From positions 1 through 12,379 of the forward strand of contig CAZEHJ010000088.1 in the NCBI GenBank assembly GCA_964512485.1: 12,379 bases of DNA, written 5' to 3'. Positions 7,081-12,379 of this stretch are shown piece by piece. Below the pieces are notes generated by a model that saw only the letters and a list, made by a program, of their open reading frames with translations, was not told where the DNA came from and did no database searches. Both the position numbers and the translations under genes were made by a program. Each line of letters starts with the position of its first letter. Within the stretch, counting starts at the first letter, position 1. The stretch is from CAZEHJ01 sp964512485 (GTDB lineage: Bacteria > Bacteroidota > Rhodothermia > Rhodothermales > UBA10348).

Positions 7081-7830
7081 ATGAATCGATCGCTTTTCTT
7101 CGCAAGCATCTGTCTGTTGCTATTCCTGCTGCCGGCCTGTCAAAAGGATCAAAATCAGGAATCTGAGCCCGAGAACAGCGAAAGCGTCGTGGATCCGCAG
7201 TCGGCACCAGACTTGGTCCAGGATCCTGCTCCGGAGCCGAGTCCGCGTCCTGCATCCGAGGCGACCGCGGACCATGCTCGGGAGGCGAGCCCGAATCCTG
7301 CGCCGGAGGCGGCCGCGGAGGCATCTTCCGATCGCGATCCCGCCGATGACGAGCTGAATGAATATGGCCTGGTTGAGTCTGTCGAAGATGGTCCCTATCC
7401 CATGTTCACGATCACGTTTGAGTTTCCTGAAAGACAGATGCGCCAGACGTTCAATCTCAACATCGAAGCGGTCAACATGGATCGCGATGCACTGAACATT
7501 CTGGAAGGGAATTACGCGACGTTCTACTACGTGAGCGAGCTCGAAAACAATCTGGAAGATTTGCTCGTGGGCGGCTCTTCGGTCTTTGAGGAATGGGCGC
7601 CCGAATACGACGAATCGTGGCACCGCATTGAAGGGGTGTTGGAAGGAGCGGAATCCCTGTCCGGAGATCTGCCGGGCACCTTCAACGTGACGGCCGCAGG
7701 AGGAGAACATATCGAGTTGGGCGCATTCATCGACGAGGCGATCATGGCGGCCAACAACGCGTCGGTCGTGGCTTTCTACTCCACGCGGGGCGTGAATACC
7801 ATCACGTACCTGCGACTCTCGGAAGACTAG
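7081..7830 (+). CDS. Putative outer-membrane lipoprotein with Pro/Glu/Ala-rich stalk, unknown function
   Basis: A 249-residue protein. Residues 1-20 form a lipoprotein signal peptide (MNR, hydrophobic core, lipobox LPAC with C20), and Q follows the cysteine, so no Asp inner-membrane retention signal. Residues 21-91 are low-complexity, acidic and rich in Pro, Glu and Ala, likely a disordered linker partly built by an internal duplication (DNA 7231-7326). Residues 92-249 look globular and may hold two related beta-rich halves: a first from GLVESVEDGPYPMFTITFEF to about 165, and a second from HRIEGVLEGAESL to the end, each closing with an aromatic strand (ATFYYVSE, VVAFYSTR). I do not recognise the domain. 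Start: ATG 7081 gives a standard signal peptide. A TTG at 7057 with AGAGG upstream is a plausible alternative that adds eight residues. It converges on the ABC permease gene with 55 bases between stops. Confidence 0.8.
   Translation: MNRSLFFASICLLLFLLPACQKDQNQESEPENSESVVDPQSAPDLVQDPAPEPSPRPASEATADHAREASPNPAPEAAAEASSDRDPADDELNEYGLVESVEDGPYPMFTITFEFPERQMRQTFNLNIEAVNMDRDALNILEGNYATFYYVSELENNLEDLLVGGSSVFEEWAPEYDESWHRIEGVLEGAESLSGDLPGTFNVTAAGGEHIELGAFIDEAIMAANNASVVAFYSTRGVNTITYLRLSED
7231..7326 (+). repeat. Degenerate tandem duplication of 48 bp inside the lipoprotein stalk
   Basis: 7231-7278 and 7279-7326 align without gaps over 48 bases with roughly 70% identity (my hand count, about 34 of 48). 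They encode PEPSPRPASEATADHA and REASPNPAPEAAAEAS, so frame is kept. It looks like an old in-frame slippage or duplication event in the stalk. Confidence 0.6.
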
Positions 7831-7843
7831 CCTGTCTTGAATC

Positions 7844-7862
7844 TCTCACGTGTCCAGTGAGA
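7844..7862. terminator. Weak hairpin between convergent lipoprotein and ABC permease genes
   Basis: TCTCAC and GTGAGA pair perfectly around a seven-base loop, in the 55-base gap between two convergent stops. No T-run follows on either strand, so intrinsic termination is doubtful, although the position fits a shared terminator. Confidence 0.3.
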
Positions 7863-7885
7863 TGTCGGGCGCTGATTGCTCGTAG

Positions 7886-9483
7886 CTATTCAGAACGAAG
7901 CGAGTCGACGGGGTTCGACAGCGCGATTTTGATGGTTTGGAAGTTCATGGTGATCATGGCAACTACCAGGGCAACGAGACCTGCTTGAACGAAGGTCCAG
8001 ACGGACAGTGACGTTCTGAACGCAAACTCGTCGAGCCACAGGTTCAGTCCGAAGTACACGAGAGGAGATGCTACAACGGCGGCGAGAGCTACCAGCATGG
8101 CGAAGTCGCGCGAAAGCAGTACAACGATGCTGGGCGCAGAAGCGCCGAGCACCTTTCGCACACCGATTTCCTTCTTGCGCTGCGCCGTGACAGCTGCGGT
8201 CAGTCCAAGTAGCCCCAGGCAGGCGATGAAGATGGCGAGAGCCGCAAATATCTGCAGGATCCCTCCAAAACGGGACTCTGCTTCATACTGTGCGGCGAAA
8301 GTCTCATCAAGAAACCTGTTCAGAAACGGCCTGTGAGGAACGAGATCCGTAAAAATGGCCTCCATGTCGGCGACCGTGGACATCATGTCCGGAGAATTCA
8401 GTTTCAACGTGATGAACTTGGACGAGCCTGGCATGAGCGAGAGCGACATCGGCGATATGTCTTCCTGTAGCGAGACATAATTGTGATCTTTCACGACGCC
8501 GATGATGAAACCTTCCCGGCCCCACTGACTGAAGCGCTTCCCGACAGCCTCTTCGTTTGAAGCATACCCGATGGCACGCACGGCCGCTTCGTTAATGACG
8601 AGAGCCTCCCTGAGATCGGTTTCGTAGTTGCGGTCATACGTTCGGCCGGCAGCCATTTCCAGATTGAAATGATCCACATAGCCGTAATTGACAGCGAAAA
8701 TATTAACGAGGAATGAGACCATTTCGCCGTCAATGCTTTCAACCATTCCTCCCGCCTGGGGGAAGTATTCTCCGGGGACGGTTCGGGAAAACGCGACACT
8801 CTGGACGCTGGGGTGCGCCATGAAGGTGTCCCGCACATAGTCGGTTCTATTGTTGATACCATTGTCAAAGCCGTATTCGATCGTCATCATCTGCGCCTGA
8901 TCGAAACCGAGTCCTCGGCTCTGCATGTACGCGAGCTGCGAGTAGACGGTAATGGCTCCGGCGATGAGCGCGAACGTGATTCCGAATTGGAATACGACAA
9001 GGCCCTTTCGAAGAGTGGTACCGGACGCTGATGTGGAAAAAACGCCCTTCAGGACCGATACAGGCTTGAATCGTGACAGAAACAGGGCGGGATAACTGCC
9101 GGCAAGTACACCAACCAAGGCTACGAGGAGCAGGGCCAGACCAATCATCGAAGGTGTAAAGAGGTCAGCTTGCTCGAACGATTTGCCGGCCAGTTCTGCA
9201 TATGGTAAAAGAACCGCAGCGCAGATGGCAAACGCGCCCAGTATGGCGATGCCTGAAAACACAATGGACTCCGACAGAAACTGGCCCACGAGGGAGGAGT
9301 GTTCGGCTCCCACCACTTTTCTGATGCCAATCTCTTTGGCGCGTTCAGACGAGCGTGCAGTCGACAGGTTCATGTAGTTGACACATGCGATCAGCAGAAT
9401 GAAGAAGGCAACGGCCGAAAAGATGAAGAGGTTGGCCGGGCTTCCTTTGGGTCCGATCTGGAAATTGCCCGTCGGGCTCATGT
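7886..9483 (-). CDS. FtsX/MacB-type ABC transporter permease, C-terminal part (part 2 of one gene cut by an assembly gap)
   Basis: This is the downstream 531 codons, starting with MSPTGNFQIGPKGSPAN (methionine codon at 9481), of the gene that begins at 10668. That ATG is internal, not a true start. Contents in order: the first FtsX membrane domain (FIFSAVAFFILLIACVNYMNLSTARSSERAKEIGIRKVVGA, the FtsX hallmark), two more helices, a transmembrane segment (GLVVFQFGITFALIAGAITVYSQLAYMQ), an extracytoplasmic MacB-like periplasmic core domain, then the second FtsX domain (IFAALAIFIACLGLLGLTAAVTAQRKKEIGVRKVLGA) ending in NPVDSLRSE with a TAG stop. The duplicated KEIGIRKVVGA/KEIGVRKVLGA motif shows the two-half architecture. 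No stop or frameshift lies inside. The apparent frame change against the N-terminal part comes only from the N run and the repeated contig end. Confidence 0.9.
9429..9483. repeat. Left copy of a 55-bp exact duplication flanking the N run
   Basis: These 55 bases are identical to 9584-9638 and end exactly where the Ns begin. This is the pattern of two contig ends sharing one k-mer length of overlap that a scaffolder joined with Ns instead of merging. Confidence 0.95.
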
Positions 9484-9583
9484 NNNNNNNNNNNNNNNNN
9501 NNNNNNNNNNNNNNNNNNNNNNNNNNNNNNNNNNNNNNNNNNNNNNNNNNNNNNNNNNNNNNNNNNNNNNNNNNNNNNNNNNN
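9484..9583. other. Scaffold gap of 100 N, probably of no real length
   Basis: Exactly 100 undetermined bases, the conventional placeholder length. The identical 55-bp flanks and the protein continuity after collapsing them indicate that nothing is missing here. Confidence 0.95.
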
Positions 9584-9638
9584 AGGTTGGCCGGGCTTCC
9601 TTTGGGTCCGATCTGGAAATTGCCCGTCGGGCTCATGT
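9584..9638. repeat. Right copy of the 55-bp duplication flanking the N run
   Basis: Identical base for base to 9429-9483 and starting directly after the last N. Removing one copy plus the Ns (155 bases) restores a single open reading frame for the permease. Confidence 0.95.
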
Positions 9639-10668
9639 ATGCCTCGCGCAGGTTTTCAAAAGCGAACTCGCGACGTCGAAGGTCATCCGCGTCTTGTTCA
9701 AAGTTGGCGCCTGCATAAAACTGCGGCATCTTGGCTTCGAGCGCCTCAATACTGGTCTCCTCGTGGAGCTTCACGTAGGTGAAGAAGTCCACGTACCCCC
9801 AGGAATCAAACATGTAATCCGGCCAGGTCGTCTCGATAGTCGACATGGAAATGAGCATGTTGAAAACCATATGCGAATTCGAGGGCACATCTTCAAGCAC
9901 GCCGGTTACGGTGTAAAAGGTCGAATCGCGATTGATGGTCTGGCCCATCGGATCTTCGTCCTTGAAATATTTCCTCGCAGCAGACTCCGTAAGAACGATG
10001 GACTCCGGAGAGACGAGGGCCGTCTGGGCATCGCCCCTCAAGAGATTGAAGCTGAACACATTGAATACATTTCCATCAACGTAGAGGTACTTCTCTTCCT
10101 GGAAAGATTCGTTTCCACGCGAAAGCAGAATCTGGTGGTGGCCCGAAAAACGAACCTGTTCCTCGATTTCAGGGAATTCGGCGGCAAGAGCCGGACCGAC
10201 GCGCGCACTTCCCCAGGGCTGGAATTCACTCAGGGGCTCTGTTCCAACATCCTGAGAGTAATTCGACGATACCCGGTAGATTTTGTCAGCATTCTCGTGG
10301 AAGCCGTCATAGCTCAGTTCATCCGCCACATACATGAAAATGAGCATGAAGCCCGCGATTCCCACGGCCAGCCCGATGATGTTGATGGATGAATACACTT
10401 TCTGCCGCGCCAGTCCTCGGACGGCCACTTTGAGGTAGTTTCGGAGCATTATGAGTTTCCAGAGGAAGTTGTCCGCGACAAAACTCGGCACGGATTTGAG
10501 AGCCTGCATCCAGTACCAGCGGCGCGCGGCCGCGAGTCCATCGGCATCGACCCGATATGAAAAAAGTTCGTCGAAGTCGCCCATCGCCGCGTAGCGCACA
10601 TCGACATCGGTCGAGCGCTCAAGCAGCCAGGTGGCCAGACGTGGAGGAGAGGGGGATTGACCTGACAT
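9584..10668 (-). CDS. FtsX/MacB-type ABC transporter permease with permease prefix domain, N-terminal part (part 1 of the same gene)
   Basis: The first 344 residues before the repeated segment, so the collapsed gene (10668 to 7886) encodes 875 residues. Residues 5-75 (PSPPRLATWLLERS, GDFDELFSYRV, AAARRWYWMQALKSV) match the permease prefix domain that I recall at the N-terminus of PadR-linked FtsX-like transporters. LRNYLKVAVRGLARQKVYSSINIIGLAVGIAGFMLIFMYVADE (75-117) is the first membrane segment, followed by DGFHENADKIYRVS and a MacB-like extracytoplasmic domain. Start: a longer frame reaches 10713, but the ATG at 10668 overlaps the padR stop as TGATG and opens directly on the prefix domain. 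Known role of the family: the membrane subunit of MacB-like ABC systems for efflux or mechanotransmission. No ATP-binding subunit lies in the window, so its partner is elsewhere. Substrate unknown. Confidence 0.9.
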
Positions 10669-11000
10669 CAGGCACCCGAAAATTTGAGTGCGAGCGACGG
10701 AATGCCGACCCACTGCGCGTCATGAACCTTCTTGACCTGAAGCAGCGCTTTGCGGCCCTTGTCCGTCAGCACGTAAAACACTTTCCTACGTCCGCCACGA
10801 CGGCTTTCAGGTTCGCCGTGCTTCGAGCGGATCAGCTCTTTGCCTTCGAGGCGATGCAATGGGGCGTAGAGCGCACCCACCGTCCAGTCGCGAGCCGTGA
10901 CTTTTTGGACTTCGTCCCGAATAGCGAGACCGAACGCCTCGGCCTGGAGTCGCCATACAGCGAGCAGGATGATCTCTTCGGATCGTGACAACAGGTTCAT
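10668..11000 (-). CDS. PadR family winged-helix transcriptional regulator
   Basis: A 110-residue DNA-binding protein, the usual size for short (subfamily 2) PadR regulators. Family features: SRSEEIILLAVWRLQAEAFGLAIRDEVQK (helices 1-2, residues 5-33), WTVGALYAPLHRLEGKELIRSKHGE (recognition helix and wing entry, 39-63; family consensus is vs.GaLY..L.RLE..GlI), RRKVFYVLTDKGRKAL (wing and helix, 71-86), and a short C-terminal dimerisation helix. It is transcribed with the ABC permease; the TGATG overlap couples their translation. PadR proteins usually repress themselves and an adjacent transporter and are released by small ligands, so it most likely controls this two-gene unit. Two matching palindromes upstream (11081-11095 and 11124-11138) are the best candidate operators. 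No Shine-Dalgarno sequence is evident before the ATG at 11000. Confidence 0.92.
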   Translation of the reverse strand: MNLLSRSEEIILLAVWRLQAEAFGLAIRDEVQKVTARDWTVGALYAPLHRLEGKELIRSKHGEPESRRGGRRKVFYVLTDKGRKALLQVKKVHDAQWVGIPSLALKFSGA

Positions 11001-11080
11001 GGTGCTTGTGGTCTGGGTTCGGGCCTGTAAGCGCCAAAGTCCCTGTCTCGGGTCGATCAGCGCGGGCTTGAATCGATTAA

Positions 11081-11095
11081 TATTCGGAATGAATA
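11081..11095. promoter_or_regulatory. Candidate PadR operator, proximal copy
   Basis: TATTCGGAATGAATA has perfect five-base arms TATTC/GAATA around a five-base spacer. It lies 80 bases upstream of the padR start and matches the distal palindrome at 13 of 15 positions. Assigning it to PadR is inference from position. Confidence 0.5.
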
Positions 11096-11123
11096 ATAAT
11101 AAGTTGCGCCGCGGCCGAAGATT

Positions 11124-11138
11124 TATTCAGATTGAATA
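11124..11138. promoter_or_regulatory. Candidate PadR operator, distal copy
   Basis: TATTCAGATTGAATA has the same arms TATTC/GAATA and the same spacer length as the proximal copy. The two copies start 43 bases apart, about four helical turns, which would place two dimers on the same face of the DNA. Confidence 0.5.
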
Positions 11139-11203
11139 GAAATACGTTTTCGATTCGGGATTCTGGAGCGTTCGAAGGTCAATAATGATGCCGGTAGAGA
11201 TTG

Positions 11204-11240
11204 AAAAAGGCGGGCCGGATGAAATCCGGCCCGCCTTTCC
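11204..11240. terminator. Strong bidirectional intrinsic terminator
   Basis: A 15-bp perfect stem (11206-11220 with 11224-11238), GC-rich at its core, closes on a GAA loop. It is flanked by an A-run on the left and a T-run on the right, so it can act on both strands. On the minus strand the 3' end reads TTTTTC. It sits downstream of the DUF2911 gene and ahead of the padR control region, insulating padR from read-through. Confidence 0.85.
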
Positions 11241-11249
11241 CTCCCCATC

Positions 11250-11292
11250 ACGCACCTCTCACGACACTGGTTGGAGGAGGTGAGACGTGCGT
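11250..11292. other. Imperfect hairpin next to the terminator
   Basis: ACGCACCTCTCAC (11250-11262) pairs with GTGAGACGTGCGT (11280-11292) at 12 of 13 positions around a 17-base loop that contains GGAGGAGG. On the plus strand it is followed by AAAAA, so it is not an intrinsic terminator in that direction. It may be a second 3' structure of the DUF2911 transcript; the function is unknown. Confidence 0.5.
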
Positions 11293-11299
11293 AAAAACT

Positions 11300-11418
11300 G
11301 GTCTCAATCACTCGTGATGCTGACTGGACCTGGAATCAGGTCTCGGTCGCTCGGCGTTGAGCGCTGCATTGGGATGATGGTCTCAGTCGCTTTGCGTCGC
11401 GAGCTGCACATGGAATCG
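11300..11418. repeat. Three degenerate tandem copies of a 39-40 bp unit, the last one being the 3' end of the DUF2911 gene
   Basis: Copies start at 11300, 11339 and 11379, each opening with GGTCTC followed by A/G-rich variation of TCAGTCGCT and closing near TGGAATC. The second and third copies agree at about 27 of 40 positions by hand, and the first and third share GGTCTCA and CTGGAATC/ATGGAATC ends. The third copy covers the last twelve codons and stop of the DUF2911 gene; the first two are non-coding. It looks like an ancient tandem duplication of a gene end. The first copy also contains GACCTG-GAAT-CAGGTC (11327-11342). Confidence 0.55.
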
Positions 11419-11994
11419 GGCTTCCATGGTGCCCCACCGAATCTGAACCCATGTTTCGCCTTCCGAACTGTCGAGAAACGAGAACAGAAGTTCTTCCTGA
11501 TGCTCACCCGCGCCCGGCTCTGTTTTGACTCGAAGGGCATCGTCGCCCCGGTTGTAGGTGAAAGCGCCCCACTGGTGATGGTCGTTGCTGAATATCCACG
11601 TCCAGTTTTTCTTGCCACCGATCGTGAAAAGGGCATAGGTCCCGGCGGCCAGAGGTTCACCTTCGATGAGTACGTCCTCGTCAAAGTGAATCGTGGTCGC
11701 CTCATTGGCTCCGGTTCGCCAGACTTTATAGGTCGAAACCAGTCCTCCGGACACCTGACGGCCCCGTACGCGTGGAGCGCCCCATTCGATGATGACCTCA
11801 GAATCACCCATCTGTCCGACTATGGCTCGATTTGGGCTGACCCGCGTCGGATCGTCGAACGTTTGAGCGGCCCGGGCCCCACCGGCATGTTTTTCGTCAT
11901 TTGCCCGGTGATAAGAGGGTGTTGGACTCTGCGCCTGGGCTTGCCCAGTAAACAGAATAAGCAGGAGCAGCAGGAGTGTGCTTTTTTTAGTCAT
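11383..11994 (-). CDS. DUF2911 domain secreted protein
   Basis: A 203-residue exported protein. MTKKS plus a leucine run and GQAQA at 17-21 is a signal peptide, probably cleaved after the AQA, leaving a soluble periplasmic or secreted domain. Hallmarks of the DUF2911 family, as I recall them: WGAPRVRGRQVSGGLV at 71-86, KVWRTGANEATTIHF at 90-104, GEPLAAGTYALFTI at 112-125, WTWIFSNDHHQWGAFTY at 131-147, then LRVKTEP. The biochemical function of DUF2911 is not known to me. Start: the ATG at 11994 has an AGAGGAGG site nine bases upstream and overlaps the previous stop by eight bases; the frame further upstream (to 12114) carries no signal-like start. It is the distal gene of a unit with the partial gene at the right edge and is followed by the terminator at 11204-11240. 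Confidence 0.9.
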   Translation of the reverse strand: MTKKSTLLLLLLILFTGQAQAQSPTPSYHRANDEKHAGGARAAQTFDDPTRVSPNRAIVGQMGDSEVIIEWGAPRVRGRQVSGGLVSTYKVWRTGANEATTIHFDEDVLIEGEPLAAGTYALFTIGGKKNWTWIFSNDHHQWGAFTYNRGDDALRVKTEPGAGEHQEELLFSFLDSSEGETWVQIRWGTMEARFHVQLATQSD

Positions 11995-12379
11995 CGGTAT
12001 TCGCCTCCTCTTTGACACGCGGTGCAACGAGCGGCTGCGCAGAAGCGGGGGTGAACGAAAGCATCTCGGTCGCCATTCCGTGATCATCACCGCGGAAGGC
12101 CAGTGCAAAACCACTCATCTGACCCTGCGAATTCGAAACCCAGAACACATTGTCGGGCTGCGGATTCAGGGTAAACGGAGGATTGTTGGGAAGCGTGGCC
12201 GTCAGTACCTCACCGTTCCACGCGATCTCGACCGGTGTAATTTGTCCGTTCTGCGGCAGCTCATACGTACCGATATAGGCCTGAACTTCTGACTCAGATA
12301 CGGTCATGGATTCGGGCGCCTCATAGGTCACTCCCAACTGATCCAACAGGCTGATGGAATTGTCTTTGACGTTCTGGGC
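11987..12379 (-). CDS. C-terminal fragment of an unidentified protein, possibly a serine hydrolase (beta-lactamase-related) tail domain
   Basis: The minus-strand frame is open from the right edge to a TAA at 11987, giving 130 residues of the C-terminus; the start lies outside the window. The segment from VQAYIGTYELPQNGQITPVEIAWNGEVLTATLPN through NVFWVSNSQGQMSGFALAFRG resembles the small beta-rich, lipocalin-like C-terminal domain that follows the catalytic part in many secreted beta-lactamase-related serine hydrolases (YxGxYE opening, then alternating strands). That assignment is tentative because no catalytic motif is visible here. The last codons (KEEANTDD) double as the ribosome binding site and start of the DUF2911 gene, with an eight-base overlap, so the two are co-translated. 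Confidence 0.7.
   Translation of the reverse strand, partial: AQNVKDNSISLLDQLGVTYEAPESMTVSESEVQAYIGTYELPQNGQITPVEIAWNGEVLTATLPNNPPFTLNPQPDNVFWVSNSQGQMSGFALAFRGDDHGMATEMLSFTPASAQPLVAPRVKEEANTDD
12004..12011 (-). promoter_or_regulatory. Ribosome binding site of the DUF2911 gene
   Basis: AGAGGAGG on the minus strand lies nine bases before the ATG at 11994 and inside the coding end of the upstream gene. It decides the start of the DUF2911 protein. Confidence 0.8.

Noticed and set aside
7120..7710. Minus-strand open frame of 196 codons
   Set aside because: Antisense to the lipoprotein; its arginine-rich stretch is only the reverse reading of the Pro/Glu/Ala stalk.
7886..10713. Frameshifted or split pseudogene of the ABC permease
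   Set aside because: The frame break coincides with 100 Ns and an exact 55-bp repeat; collapsing these restores a complete protein, so this is an assembly artefact.
11300..11384. Repeated GGTCTC motif as a regulatory box
   Set aside because: The motif recurs only because the whole 40-bp unit is repeated; no independent copies were noticed near other genes.
11300..11418. CRISPR-like array
   Set aside because: Units are contiguous, degenerate and without spacers, one unit is coding, and no cas gene is present.
11287..12015. Plus-strand open frame of 242 codons
   Set aside because: Antisense to the DUF2911 gene, which has a signal peptide, family motifs and a strong ribosome binding site; this frame has none.

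Overview
The window looks like a moderately GC-rich bacterial chromosome fragment, probably from a metagenome-derived scaffold. An FtsX/MacB-type permease with an N-terminal permease prefix domain, its PadR partner, a DUF2911 secreted protein and a Pro/Glu/Ala-stalked lipoprotein together point to the Bacteroidota/Rhodothermota neighbourhood (inference from gene families only; no rRNA or marker gene is present). No mobile element, tRNA, rRNA or CRISPR array was seen.

Left part (1-1533): a truncated zinc-ribbon SAM-dependent methyltransferase runs off the left edge on the minus strand. Divergent from it on the plus strand is an LLM-class flavin monooxygenase of the Atu2307/SP_0267 type.

Centre (1556-6934, minus strand, transcribed right to left): a tight four-gene operon of ethanolamine-type APC permease, glutamine-synthetase-like gamma-glutamylamide synthetase, aldehyde dehydrogenase and iron-containing alcohol dehydrogenase. 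All junctions overlap or are separated by only 1-3 bases. The best reading is import of a small amino alcohol (ethanolamine is the leading candidate), gamma-glutamylation of its amine, then oxidation of the hydroxyl to aldehyde and to acid. With ethanolamine this would give gamma-glutamylglycine. It resembles the Puu pathway, with an alcohol dehydrogenase in place of the amine oxidase PuuB. EutBC and a gamma-glutamyl hydrolase are not in the window.

Middle right (7081-11000): a lipoprotein of unknown function on the plus strand converges on a minus-strand pair, padR then a large FtsX-type ABC permease. The permease gene is cut by a run of 100 N. The 55 bases on either side of the run are identical, so the gap is almost certainly an unmerged contig overlap. 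Collapsing it gives one intact 875-residue protein.

The 382-base stretch before padR (11001-11382) holds two matching 15-bp palindromes (candidate PadR operators), a strong bidirectional terminator, a second hairpin, and a degenerate triple repeat of about 40 bp whose last copy is the 3' end of the next gene.

Right edge (11383-12379, minus strand): a DUF2911 secreted protein is translationally coupled by an 8-base overlap to the C-terminal end of an unidentified protein that continues beyond the window.
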